Assembly: GCF_018638295.1 (NCBI RefSeq)
Contig: NZ_JABTTS010000027.1
Coordinates: forward strand, 111,229 to 175,228
DNA from: Streptomyces sp. CHD11
GTDB lineage: Bacteria > Actinomycetota > Actinomycetes > Streptomycetales > Streptomycetaceae
Reading direction: 5' to 3'
Length of the DNA: 64,000 nt
Of the stretch, positions 42,982 to 51,849 are shown piece by piece (the first letter of the stretch is position 1; every line of letters starts with the position of its first letter). The notes under the pieces are model-generated. The model was not told the DNA's origin and did not search any database. It was given only the letters and a program-made list of their open reading frames with translations. Both the position numbers and the translations under genes were made by a program.

Positions 42982-43863
42982 GTGCGACGCTATGAACGGC
43001 TGGAACGGATCCGGCGAATGGACCCCGGCCGGGAGGCCACGGAGATCTACCGGCTCAGCTCGGCCTACGAGTTCCCGTGGGACTACACCCGGGCTCTCGA
43101 GCTGGCCCTCTACCGCACCTACGCCGTTCCCCGGATCGGGCGCCTGCTGGCCATGACCGGGGAGCTCACCGACCGCTCCCAGAAGCGCTATGACGACACC
43201 TCACTCCTCCTGGACGCCGTCGTGGAGCACGGATTCGGCAGCGAGCAGGGCAGGACGGCGATCCGCCGCATCAACCGGATGCACCAGGCCTACGACATCC
43301 CCGACGACGACATGCGGTACGTCCTGTGCACCTTCGTGGTGATGCCCCGCCGGTGGATCGACGCCTACGGATGGCGCAGGCTGTCGCGGCACGAGGTGGT
43401 CGCCGGCGCCGTTCACTACCGGACCCTGGGCCGGCACATGGGCATCAAGGACATCCCCGGGTCCTACGAGGAGTTCGAGAGCTGCCTGGACGCCTACGAG
43501 GAGACGCACTTCGGCTGGGACGAGGAAGCGCGGCGGGTCTCGGACGCCACCCTCGATCTCATGGCTTCCTGGTACCCGCGCCCGCTCGCCCCCGTACTGC
43601 GCACGGCCACGCTCGCCCTGCTCGACGCACCCCTGCTGAGTGCCTTCCGCTATACGCCGCCGAGCGCGGCCACGCGTACGTGGGTGCGCCGTGCGGTAAG
43701 GCTGCGGGGCCGCGCGGTCCGGCTGCTGCCGCCCCGCCGGGCCCCGCACTTCGCCCGGCAGAACCGGGAGATCAGGAGCTATCCGGACGGCTACCGGACG
43801 GCGGACCTCGGCACCACTCCGGTGCCCGGACTGCGTGGCTGTCCGGTACGGCGCCCGGACTGA
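42982..43863 (+). CDS. MpaB-family (DUF2236) oxygenase
   Basis: A 293-residue, mostly helical protein of the MpaB/rubber-oxygenase-like family. The characteristic Y-R-T-Y start (LALYRTYAVPRIGRLL), the D-D-T/H-region around RRINRMHQAYDIPDDDMRYVL (given as RRINRMHQAYDI and PDDDMRYVL) and the Y-x-x-F-E-x-C-L-D segment are visible. Members often bind heme b through histidines, consistent with MHQAYDI. The GTG at 42982 follows AGGAGG at a 10-base spacing. Substrate unknown. Confidence 0.82.
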   Translation: MRRYERLERIRRMDPGREATEIYRLSSAYEFPWDYTRALELALYRTYAVPRIGRLLAMTGELTDRSQKRYDDTSLLLDAVVEHGFGSEQGRTAIRRINRMHQAYDIPDDDMRYVLCTFVVMPRRWIDAYGWRRLSRHEVVAGAVHYRTLGRHMGIKDIPGSYEEFESCLDAYEETHFGWDEEARRVSDATLDLMASWYPRPLAPVLRTATLALLDAPLLSAFRYTPPSAATRTWVRRAVRLRGRAVRLLPPRRAPHFARQNREIRSYPDGYRTADLGTTPVPGLRGCPVRRPD

Positions 43864-43884
43864 CCACCGGGCGCCCAGCGGGGC

Positions 43885-44484
43885 TCAGCCCGCGCACACG
43901 GCCAGCGCCAGGAACCGGGTGTCCTCGTCGGTGTACGACGTCATGCGCCAGCCCGAACGCGTCAGCAGGGAACGGAGATTCGGCTCCGCGCGGAGATCGT
44001 CCGGTGTGATCGTGCGCCCCTGACGGGCGGCGAGCGCCGCCCTGCCGACCGGATGGAACAGCGCGAGCACGCCGCCGGGCCGCACCACGCGGGCGATCTC
44101 CCGCAGGTTCCCGGCCGGGTCGGGCAGATGCGCGATCAGTCCCGCCGCGAACACGGCGTCCAGAGAGGCGGAGCGCAGCGGCAGCACGGCGACGTCGGCC
44201 AGCAGCAAAGCCCCGTCGCGGTCCCGTCCGGCCCGCGCCGCCGCCCGCAGCATGGCCGGGGTCAGATCGGCGCCGAGAACCACGCCCGAGGGCCCCACCG
44301 CCGCCCGCAGCGCAGGCAGGGCCCGCCCGGTACCGCAGCCCGCGTCGAGCACCCGGCCGCCCTCGCGCAGACCGAGCGCGGCGACCGCGGTCGCGTACGC
44401 AGGCCCGTCGTCGGGGAAGCGGCGGTCCCAGTCCGCGGCCCGCGCGGTGAAGAACGCCTGGACGTGTGTGTGGTCGTCGCTCAT
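43885..44484 (-). CDS. Class I SAM-dependent methyltransferase
   Basis: A 199-residue methyltransferase. VLDAGCGTGRALPAL is SAM motif I, GADLTPAML follows, then AHLPDPAGNLREIARVVRPGG, the usual post-II/III blocks. It converges on the MpaB gene with 21 bases between stops. The start is taken at 44484; an ATG 9 bases upstream (44493) is also possible. Acceptor substrate unknown. Confidence 0.87.
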   Translation of the reverse strand: MSDDHTHVQAFFTARAADWDRRFPDDGPAYATAVAALGLREGGRVLDAGCGTGRALPALRAAVGPSGVVLGADLTPAMLRAAARAGRDRDGALLLADVAVLPLRSASLDAVFAAGLIAHLPDPAGNLREIARVVRPGGVLALFHPVGRAALAARQGRTITPDDLRAEPNLRSLLTRSGWRMTSYTDEDTRFLALAVCAG

Positions 44485-44659
44485 GCTCCGCATGATCCCC
44501 CACCAGGGCGGGCGACACCGCCGCGCGCACCCCGGCTGCGTCGGATCCCGGCCGCTGCCGGGGAATACTCCCTGCCCGCGCTCCACGCCCCGGGCGTGAA
44601 GCGCCGCCGGCGCCCGGATCCTCGCCGCGAGGCCGTGTGCGACACCGTCCGCGGAGCCT

Positions 44660-44776
44660 TCACCGCCCCGGCGAACGGCCGTCGGCACGGACGGTGGACA
44701 GCTCGGCGGTGCGGGTCCCGTACGAGACGAACTCCCGCCACTCTTCCTCGGTCATCTTGTGTCCCGTGGCTTCCAT
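44660..44776 (-). pseudogene. Truncated PPOX-class F420-dependent oxidoreductase, 5' remnant
   Basis: Only the first 38 codons remain: MEATGHKMTEEEWREF, then VSYGTRTAELSTVRADGR, the well-known start of these split-beta-barrel flavin/F420 enzymes (normally about 140 residues). It then runs to an early stop. AAGGAGG precedes the ATG. No later part of the family is found in any frame downstream to 44485, so this is a 5' remnant rather than a simple frameshift. It diverges from the roadblock gene. Confidence 0.7.
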
Positions 44777-44884
44777 CCTCCTTGCCCGGCGCCCGGTCGT
44801 GGTGAAGGCTGGCGCGGGGACCCTCCCGCGCGGAGGGGACGACATACGGGGCAGACCAAGGGCAAGATCAGGGGGACTCACGAC

Positions 44885-45292
44885 ATGGGGCAGAAACAGG
44901 GACTCGACTGGCTGCTGGACGACCTGACCCAACGGGTCGAACACGTTCGGCACGCGCTGGTCCTGTCCAACGACGGGCTGGTCACGGGTGCGAGCACGGG
45001 GCTGCGCCGCGAGGACGCGGAGCACCTCGCCGCCGTGTCGTCCGGTCTGCACAGCCTCGCCAAGGGTTCGGGACTGCACTTCGGCGCGGGCGGGGTGCGC
45101 CAGACGATGATCGAGTTCGACGACGCGGTGCTCTTCGTCACCGCCGCCGGCACCGGCAGCTGTCTGTGCGTGCTCAGCGGCGCCGAGGTGGACATCGGTC
45201 ACATCGCCTACGAGATGACGCTCCTGGTCAACCGCGTCGGCGAGCACCTGGACCTGGATGCCCGCAAGCCGGAACCCGGAACCGACTTCTGA
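44885..45292 (+). CDS. Roadblock/LC7-domain protein
   Basis: A 135-residue protein whose whole length is the roadblock/LC7 fold (about 8-120; VRHALVLSNDGLVTGAS, then AVLFVTAAGTGSCLCVLSG). Such proteins are usually the B component of Streptomyces conservons, which also encode a histidine kinase, a DUF742 protein and a small GTPase. None of those is nearby, so this is an orphan copy. GGGGGA lies upstream of the ATG. Confidence 0.88.
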   Translation: MGQKQGLDWLLDDLTQRVEHVRHALVLSNDGLVTGASTGLRREDAEHLAAVSSGLHSLAKGSGLHFGAGGVRQTMIEFDDAVLFVTAAGTGSCLCVLSGAEVDIGHIAYEMTLLVNRVGEHLDLDARKPEPGTDF

Positions 45293-45418
45293 CCTGGCGG
45301 TCTGCTCTCCCCTGCGGAGTTGTCCACAGGTCTGTCACATAGCGTGACCGGACGGCTACGGTTCTTCCCGGCGGGCGCACCCGGCGCCGGCCGAGCACAC
45401 TTCACGGGGGAGCTGAGC

Positions 45419-46452
45419 ATGCCCGGACACCACACCCTGACGCACCTGACGCACGAGGTCACCGGCACCGCCCTCGCCGAGCGGGCCGCGGGGAAGCCTG
45501 ACTCCCGGATCACCACGGGCCGAGTGGCCCGGGAACTGGGCCTCCGGCGCTCCGAATTCGACCTGGCCGTGGATCTCGGCCGGATCCGTACGGCCTTCGG
45601 GGACGGCGGGGACGGCGGAGACGGCAGGGACGCGGGCGGCGGCGGAGAGGGCCGGCGTGTCGCCCGGGCCGAGATCGAGCGGCTGCGGGCAGGGCCGGAT
45701 TCCCCCGGGACCCTGAGCCGGAGTGTGCGGACCGTGGGGGCCGCGGAGGGCGCCGCGCTCCTGGAGGTGCCCAGCACCCGGTTCATCCGCCTGGCGCGGC
45801 TGGGACTGCTGGTTCCGGTGAGGCTCCGCCTCCGCCTCCGCGCCGTCGTCTGGCTCCACCTGGCGCTGGAGTACGGCTGTTCGGGACCGACGACAAGAAC
45901 GCGCCGCTGCTGACGGGGCGCCTGCCCGAGGGGCTCAGGAGCCGGCTCGACACCGGCCTCGACCTGCGCCCGCGTAACTGGCGCACCCGTCACCTGGTAT
46001 GTCTGCTCCGTCGGGCCGACGGCCCCTGGGCGCGGGCCGGTGCGGTGGCGTCGGTGCTCGACCCGTTCCATGTTTCGACGACCGTCCCGGACCCCTGCGA
46101 CCGGTCCCGTCCGGACCGGTTCCATGAGACGCCGTTCCCTCACGGAGATCCGGGCTCACCGGCCGCCCCTCTCGCGCGGGACCTCATGACGGCCCGCGAC
46201 CCGGACGAGATCGCCTGGCTGCGGTCCGAACCGACCCGGCTGACGCGTCAGGCACGGGACACCGGCCGGGACCCCGCCCCGCCTTCCGCAGCCCCGGCAC
46301 GGGTCACCGGCGGACAGCCCCGGCCGTCGGGCCGGCCCACGGGTCCCCCTGTGCCTGCTCGTCCGCCGGCGCCGCGGAAACCGGTGACCTACAGCGCCCG
46401 GAACAGCCCTTCCTGCACGACGGACACCAGCATCCGGCCCTCGATGTCGTAG
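45419..46452 (+). pseudogene. DUF6397 family gene with a -1 frameshift
   Basis: The first frame from ATG 45419 (GGGGGAG upstream) gives MPGHHTLTHLTHEVTGTAL and, after a Gly/Asp-rich linker, RLGLLVPV...RAVVWLHLALE. It then breaks to a stop at 45913. The next frame continues with GTDDKNAPLLTGRLPEGLR, LDLRPRNWRTRHLVCLLRR and DPDEIAWLRS, the remainder of the family. Joining them requires one inserted base near 45872 (after GAG). The last 64 bases overlap the convergent tesB gene. It could also be a sequencing error. Confidence 0.68.
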
Positions 46453-47255
46453 ATCCGGCCACGGGCCAGACCCCGTCCGCCGGTGGCGACCGGCGACTCC
46501 TGGTCGTACAGGAACCACTCGTCCGCCCGGAACGGGCGGTGGAACCACATGGCGTGGTCCAGCGACGCCATGTCGAAGCCACGCGGCCCCCACAGCGGCT
46601 CCACCGGGATCCGCACGGCGTCCAGCAGCGTCATGTCGCTGGCGTAGGTCAGGGCGCAGGTGTGCACCAGCGGATCGTCGCCGAGCGGACCGACCGCGCG
46701 CATCCACACCGCGCTGCGCGGCTCCGCGCCCTCGACCTCGGCCGGGTCCCAGCGCAGCCGGTCGACATAGCGGATGTCGAAGGGCTGCCGACGCGCCATC
46801 CGCTCCAGCTGCTCCGGAAGAACGCCCAGATGCTCGCGGATCTCGTCCGACACCGTCGGCAGCGACTCCGGGTCCGGGACCTTGCGGGCCGGCGGCAACT
46901 GGTGTTCGAAACTTCCCTGTTCAGGCTTGTGGAAGGAGGCGGTCAGATTGAAGATCGTGCGGCCCTGCTGCACCGCGGTGACCCGTCGGGTGGTGAACGA
47001 CCGGCCGTCCCGCACCCGTTCGACCTGGTACACGATCGGCACCCCGGGCCGGCCGGGACGCAGGAAGTACGCGTGCAGGGAATGCACCGGGCGGTCGCCC
47101 TCGGTGGTGCGGCCGGCGGCGACCAGCGCCTGCCCGGCCACCTGCCCGCCGAAGACCCGCTGCAACGACTCCTGCGGGCTGCGGCCACGGAAGATGTCGA
47201 CCTCGATCTGCTCCAGGTCGAGCAGGGCGACGAGGCTCTCGGCCGGATTGGTCAT
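46389..47255 (-). CDS. tesB: Acyl-CoA thioesterase II
   Basis: A 288-residue double-hotdog thioesterase hydrolysing acyl-CoA to free acid. VFGGQVAGQALVAAGRT and HSLHAYFLRPG form the first hotdog. The second carries SLDHAMWFHRPFRADEWFLYD with the catalytic aspartate (given as SLDHAMWFHRPF and RADEWFLYD). AGGAGAG precedes the ATG at 47255. It is 19 bases downstream of the helicase gene and read in the same direction, so possibly co-transcribed. Confidence 0.9.
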   Translation of the reverse strand: MTNPAESLVALLDLEQIEVDIFRGRSPQESLQRVFGGQVAGQALVAAGRTTEGDRPVHSLHAYFLRPGRPGVPIVYQVERVRDGRSFTTRRVTAVQQGRTIFNLTASFHKPEQGSFEHQLPPARKVPDPESLPTVSDEIREHLGVLPEQLERMARRQPFDIRYVDRLRWDPAEVEGAEPRSAVWMRAVGPLGDDPLVHTCALTYASDMTLLDAVRIPVEPLWGPRGFDMASLDHAMWFHRPFRADEWFLYDQESPVATGGRGLARGRIYDIEGRMLVSVVQEGLFRAL

Positions 47256-47274
47256 GGGCGGGTCTCTCCTGGGT

Positions 47275-49788
47275 TCACAGCTGGCCGACATCGGTGACAC
47301 GGACGACGGCGCGGCCTTCCGTGTCGGAGGCGGTGAGATCGACTTCGGCACTGATGCCCCAGTCGTGGTCCCCGTTCGGGTCGTCGAAGATCTGCCGGAC
47401 CCGCCACAGCCGGTTCTCCGGCTGCTCCTCGATCAGCAGCAGTTTCGGGCCGCGGGCGTCGGGGCCGGTGCCCAGGTCCTCGTACTCGTCCCAGTACTTG
47501 TCCATCGCCTCGCCCCAGGCGTCGGCGTCCCAGCCGCCGTCCCCGTCCAGTTCCCCCAGCTCCCGCACCTGGTCGAGGGCGGCGAGCTCGACCCTGCGGA
47601 ACAAGGCGTTGCGGACCAGCACGCGGAAGGCACGTGCGTTGGCGGTGACGGGCTTGACCTGGTCGGCCCTCTCCTGGGCCTCCTCGGCGGTCATCTCCTG
47701 CGGATTGGCCAGCTGCTCCCACTCGTCCAGCAGGCTGGAGTCGACCTGACGCACCATCTCGCCCAGCCAGGCGATCAGATCCTCCAGGTCCTCCGACTTC
47801 AGGTCGTCGGGCACGGTGTGCTCCAGCGCCTTGTAGGCGCCGGCGAGATAGCGCAGCACGATGCCCTCGGTACGGGCCAGTTCGTAATGGGACACCAGCT
47901 CCGTGAAGGACATCGCACGCTCGTACATGTCCCGGATCACGGACTTGGGCGACAGCGGATGGTCACCGACCCACGGGTGGCTCTTGCGGTAGGTGTCGTA
48001 GGCGTGGAAGAGCAGCTCCTCCAGGGGCTTCGGGTAGGTGACGTCCTGGAGGCGCTCCATGCGCTCCTCGTACTCCACCCCGTCGGCCTTCATGGCGGCC
48101 ACGGCCTCCCCGCGCGCCTTGTTCTGCTGGGCGGCGAGGATCTGGCGCGGATCGTCCAGGGTGGATTCGACCACGGAGACCATGTCCAGGGCGTACGACG
48201 GCGACTCCGGATCCAGCAGCTCGAACGCGGCGAGCGCGAACGTGGACAGCGGCTGGTTCAGCGCGAAGTCGTGCTGCAGGTCCACGGTCAGCCGCACGAT
48301 GCGTCCCTCCGCGTCCGGCCGGTCGAGCTTCTCGACGACGCCGCCGTCCAGCAGCGAGCGGTAGATGGCGATCGCCCGCCGGATGTGCCGGAGCTGCTGC
48401 CTGCGGGGCTCGTGGTTGTTTTCCAGCAGCCGGCGCATCGCCTCGAAGGCGTTTCCGGGCCGGGCGATCACCGACAGCAGCATGGTGTGCGTGACCCGGA
48501 AGCGGGAGTTCAGCGGCTCCGGCTCGGATCCGATGAGCTTGTCGAAGGTCTGCTCGCTCCAGGCGATGAACCCCTCGGGTGCCTTCTTGCGCACGACCTT
48601 GCGGCGCTTCTTCGGATCGTCGCCGGCCTTGGCCAGGGCCTTCTCGTTCTCGACCACATGCTCGGGAGCCTGGGCCACCACAAAGCCCTCGGTGTCGAAG
48701 CCGGCGCGTCCGGCGCGGCCCGCGATCTGGTGGAACTCCCGGGCCCGCAGGGTGCGTACGCGAGTGCCGTCGTATTTGGTCAGGGCCGTGAACAGCACGG
48801 TGCGGATGGGGACGTTGACGCCCACACCGAGCGTGTCGGTGCCGCAGATGACCTTCAGCAGACCCGCCTGCGCGAGTTTCTCCACCAGCCGCCGGTACTT
48901 GGGCAGCATGCCGGCGTGGTGCACACCGATACCGTGCCGGACGTAACGCGACAGATTGCGGCCGAACTTGGTGGTGAAACGGAAGCTGCCGATGAGTTCG
49001 GCGATCCGCTCCTTCTCCTCGCGCGTGCACATGTTGATGCTCATCAGCGCCTGAGCACGCTCCACCGCCTGCGCCTGGGTGAAGTGCACGATGTAGACCG
49101 GCGCCTGCCGGGCGGCGAGCAGATCGGTGAGCGTCTCGGTGAGCGGTGTGTACCGGTACTCGTAGGACAGCGGAACGGGCCGGGTCGCCGAACGGACCAC
49201 GGTGGCGGGGCGGCCGGTGCGGCGGGCGAGGTCCTGCTCGAAGAAGGAGACATCGCCGAGAGTCGCCGACATCAGCACGAACTGTGCCTGCGGCAGCTCC
49301 AGCAGGGGGATCTGCCAGGCCCAGCCGCGGTCCGGTTCCGCGTAGAAGTGGAACTCGTCCATCACCACCTGGCCCACGTCCGCGTGCCTGCCGTCGCGCA
49401 GCGCGATCGACGCCAGCACCTCGGCGGTACAGCAGATGACCGGGGCGTCCGCGTTGACGGACGCGTCGCCGGTGAGCATGCCGACGTTCTCCGTGCCGAA
49501 GATCTTGCACAGTTCGAAGAACTTCTCCGACACCAGCGCCTTGATGGGTGCGGTGTAGAAGGTGACCTGGTCGCGGGCCAGGGCGGCGAAATGGGCGCCG
49601 GCCGCGATCAGGCTCTTGCCGGAACCGGTGGGTGTCGACACGATCACGTTCGCACCGGAGACCACCTCGATCAGCGCCTCCTCCTGGTGGGGATAGAGGG
49701 TGAGGCCGCGTTCCTGGGTCCACGACTCGAAGGCCTCGTACAGGGCGTCGGGGTCGGCGGTCGGCGGGAGCTGATCGATGAGGGTCAC
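47275..49788 (-). CDS. Ski2-like DEAD/DEAH-box RNA helicase (DUF3516)
   Basis: An 837-residue superfamily-2 helicase. Motif I is STPTGSGKS, motif II MDEFHFY (a DEFH box), motif III SATLGD, and motif VI QIAGRAGRAGFD. A basic insert KKRRKVVRKK follows the core and a long C-terminal DUF3516 region finishes it. The GTG start has a weak ribosome site. Actinobacteria carry this full-length form widely; a role in RNA processing or turnover is inferred from family. Confidence 0.92.
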   Translation of the reverse strand: MTLIDQLPPTADPDALYEAFESWTQERGLTLYPHQEEALIEVVSGANVIVSTPTGSGKSLIAAGAHFAALARDQVTFYTAPIKALVSEKFFELCKIFGTENVGMLTGDASVNADAPVICCTAEVLASIALRDGRHADVGQVVMDEFHFYAEPDRGWAWQIPLLELPQAQFVLMSATLGDVSFFEQDLARRTGRPATVVRSATRPVPLSYEYRYTPLTETLTDLLAARQAPVYIVHFTQAQAVERAQALMSINMCTREEKERIAELIGSFRFTTKFGRNLSRYVRHGIGVHHAGMLPKYRRLVEKLAQAGLLKVICGTDTLGVGVNVPIRTVLFTALTKYDGTRVRTLRAREFHQIAGRAGRAGFDTEGFVVAQAPEHVVENEKALAKAGDDPKKRRKVVRKKAPEGFIAWSEQTFDKLIGSEPEPLNSRFRVTHTMLLSVIARPGNAFEAMRRLLENNHEPRRQQLRHIRRAIAIYRSLLDGGVVEKLDRPDAEGRIVRLTVDLQHDFALNQPLSTFALAAFELLDPESPSYALDMVSVVESTLDDPRQILAAQQNKARGEAVAAMKADGVEYEERMERLQDVTYPKPLEELLFHAYDTYRKSHPWVGDHPLSPKSVIRDMYERAMSFTELVSHYELARTEGIVLRYLAGAYKALEHTVPDDLKSEDLEDLIAWLGEMVRQVDSSLLDEWEQLANPQEMTAEEAQERADQVKPVTANARAFRVLVRNALFRRVELAALDQVRELGELDGDGGWDADAWGEAMDKYWDEYEDLGTGPDARGPKLLLIEEQPENRLWRVRQIFDDPNGDHDWGISAEVDLTASDTEGRAVVRVTDVGQL

Positions 49789-49933
49789 GCACCCATCTTG
49801 CCTGCCCGCACGCCCGATGCGGGAATCGGCTTCGGAGCCGAAGATCGCGAACGCTACGCTGTGTCGCCGGCGGGGCGTCCATACGACCGGTCAACGGGAC
49901 AGTGGCGAACGAGGAATGGGGCGGGCAGCGGCG

Positions 49934-50728
49934 ATGATGGGACCAGCACACTCACTATCGGGCGCCGCGGCCTGGCTCGGCGTCGGCGCGGCGGCTGCCG
50001 CGGCCGGACAGCCGATGCCCTGGCCGGTGCTTCTGACCGGTGCCCTGATCTGCGCGGGTGCCGCGCTCGCGCCGGACCTGGACCACAAGGCGGCCACCAT
50101 CTCGCGCGCCTTCGGCCCCCTGTCCCGCTGGCTGTGCGAGATCGTCGACAAACTGTCGTACGCCGTCTACAAGGCCACCAGAAAACCGGGCGACCCACGC
50201 CGCTCCGGCGGGCACCGCACTCTCACGCACACCTGGCTCTGGGCCGTACTGATCGGCGGTGGCACCGCGGCCCTGGCGGTCACCGGCGGGCGCTGGGCGG
50301 TGCTGGCCATCCTCTTCGTGCACATGGTGCTGGCCATCGAGGGCCTGCTGTGGCGGGCGACCCGCGGATCCAGCAGCGATGTGCTGGTGTGGCTGCTGGC
50401 GGCGACCAGCGCCTGGATCATCGCCGGCATTCTGGACCAGCCGGGCAACGGCTCGGACTGGCTGTTCACCGCACCCGGCCAGGAGTACCTGTGGCTGGGG
50501 CTGCCGGTCGTGCTGGGCGCGCTGGTGCACGACATCGGGGACGCCCTGACCGTCTCCGGCTGCCCGGTCCTGTGGCCCATACCGGTGGGCCGCAGGCGCT
50601 GGTACCCGATAGGCCCGCCCAAGGTGATGCGCTTTCGCGCGGGCAGCTGGGTGGAGCTGAAGGTGCTGATGCCCGTCTTCATGCTGCTGGGCGGAGTGGG
50701 CTGCGCGGCGGCGCTGAACGTGATCTGA
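49934..50728 (+). CDS. Membrane-bound metal-dependent hydrolase (DUF457/YdjM family)
   Basis: A 264-residue polytopic protein. PDLDHKAATISRAFGPLSRWL (given as PDLDHKAATISRA and FGPLSRWL), GGHRTLTHTWLWAV and ALVHDIGDALT carry the His/Asp metal ligands of the YdjM-like family. The start is taken at 49934; an ATG at 49916 lies too close to its GAGGA. Family members are predicted phospholipid or undecaprenyl-linked hydrolases; function here is unproven. Confidence 0.8.
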   Translation: MMGPAHSLSGAAAWLGVGAAAAAAGQPMPWPVLLTGALICAGAALAPDLDHKAATISRAFGPLSRWLCEIVDKLSYAVYKATRKPGDPRRSGGHRTLTHTWLWAVLIGGGTAALAVTGGRWAVLAILFVHMVLAIEGLLWRATRGSSSDVLVWLLAATSAWIIAGILDQPGNGSDWLFTAPGQEYLWLGLPVVLGALVHDIGDALTVSGCPVLWPIPVGRRRWYPIGPPKVMRFRAGSWVELKVLMPVFMLLGGVGCAAALNVI

Positions 50729-50739
50729 GGGGCGCCGCT

Positions 50740-50758
50740 CACCGGCCCTCAGCCGGTG
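50740..50758. terminator. Bidirectional hairpin between convergent genes
   Basis: Perfect 7-bp arms CACCGGC / GCCGGTG around a 5-base loop, between the membrane hydrolase stop and the convergent L31 stop. Confidence 0.55.
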
Positions 50759-51003
50759 TTCTCCCCGCCGTACCGGCGCTCGAAGCGGGCCACCCGGCCC
50801 TCCGTGTCGACCGTGCGGGCCTTGCCCGTGTAGAACGGGTGGCTCTCCGAGGAGATCTCCACGTCCACCACCGGATAGGTCTCGCCGTCGTCCCACTCGA
50901 TGGTCTGGGCACTGGTCGCGGTGGACCGTGTGAGGAAGGCATAGCCGGCGGCACGGTCGCGGAAGACGACCGGACGGTAGTCGGGATGCTTGTCCTGCTG
51001 CAT
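50749..51003 (-). CDS. rpmE2: Ribosomal protein L31, zinc-free type B
   Basis: An 84-residue type-B L31 (MQQDKHPDYRPVVFRD at the start, then SSESHPFYTGKARTVDTEGR). It lacks the C-x-x-C zinc ligands of the standard L31. Type-B copies usually replace the zinc form when zinc is scarce and are repressed by Zur. I see no convincing Zur box directly upstream; it may be co-transcribed with the DUF5709 gene. GAGGAG precedes the ATG. Confidence 0.93.
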   Translation of the reverse strand: MQQDKHPDYRPVVFRDRAAGYAFLTRSTATSAQTIEWDDGETYPVVDVEISSESHPFYTGKARTVDTEGRVARFERRYGGENTG

Positions 51004-51053
51004 GAATGCTCCTCGGGCGACTCGGCCCGCGCTGCGGCGGGGGAGGGGCGGGG

Positions 51054-51524
51054 TCAGCCGGGCAGACTGTCCTCGTCGACGACGTGCATGGCGGCCTCCT
51101 CGGCGGAAGCGGCGGCGCCGTCGATGCCGACGTCCGTGGCCACCAGGGCCTCCTCGTCGTCCTCGTGCGCCCCTTCGTCGGGGGCCACGAGCCGGCCGGA
51201 GCGCACGGCTCCGACCTCGTTGTCCAGGAGTTCCCCGTCCGTGCCCGGCGAATCGCCGAGCCCGTCGCCGTCCCAGGCGCCGGGATCCGGCTGCTCCTCG
51301 GCGAGCCGCTGGTCGAGTGTCTCGCCCGCATGCCGCTCGGCCGCCGTCACGCCGTAGTGCTCCACGGCCAGGGGCCGCTCCGGGGGCGACCAGCCCCGGT
51401 CGAGGGGATCGGCGACGCCGTCGTTCTCCAGGGTGTCCTCGGCGTCGAGCAGTCCGGCGTCGTCCTGGATCTCGGACCCGTCGGGCTGGTAGACATCGTC
51501 TCCCCAACCGTCGGCGCTGTTCAC
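51054..51524 (-). CDS. DUF5709 family protein
   Basis: A 156-residue, very acidic, probably disordered protein: DDVYQPDGSEIQDDAG at the start, then ERPLAVEHYGVTAAERHAGE and LDQRLAEEQPD. The pattern matches the DUF5709 family of actinobacteria. The GTG at 51524 has GGAGG 5 bases before it. It lies 50 bases upstream of rpmE2 and may share its transcript. Function unknown. Confidence 0.82.
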   Translation of the reverse strand: MNSADGWGDDVYQPDGSEIQDDAGLLDAEDTLENDGVADPLDRGWSPPERPLAVEHYGVTAAERHAGETLDQRLAEEQPDPGAWDGDGLGDSPGTDGELLDNEVGAVRSGRLVAPDEGAHEDDEEALVATDVGIDGAAASAEEAAMHVVDEDSLPG

Positions 51525-51849
51525 GGCTACCTCCAGGGGATGGGGCCCGTTCCCGCCGCGGCCCGCGCCGGGCGGTACGGACCGGGCACCGGCGTCACCC
51601 GTTCCCGTTCCGTCCGGATCCGGGCGCTCCCCGAGCCGGTGCCTGACTCCACCCTTCCACCGGAGTTCCCCACCGCGCAACGGGACGCCTCCCGGGCCGG
51701 GCTCCCCGGCCGCTCCCGGGGGCCGGGGAGCCTCGTCCCCGCCCGGTCGGCACCCCCAGGCGAAGTGCGCCGCCCCGGAGGAGGCGGCCGTCGGCCCGGC
51801 CGTCGTGCGAACGACCGGAGCGGGCGCTCAGCCGGCGGCCGGCGGGCCA
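51525..51849. other. Gene-free interval with ABC operon terminator
   Basis: No protein-coding frame is supported in these 325 bases between DUF5709 and the ABC exporter genes. The interval holds one strong hairpin at 51700-51732. Confidence 0.6.
51700..51732 (-). terminator. Hairpin downstream of the ABC exporter pair
   Basis: Perfect 12-bp arms GGCTCCCCGGCC / GGCCGGGGAGCC around a 9-base loop, about 120 bases past the ABC gene stop. Confidence 0.6.

Noticed and set aside
46774..51357. Very long plus-strand frame of about 1500 codons
   Set aside because: Antisense to tesB, the Ski2-like helicase and others; its open status is a GC-bias artefact.
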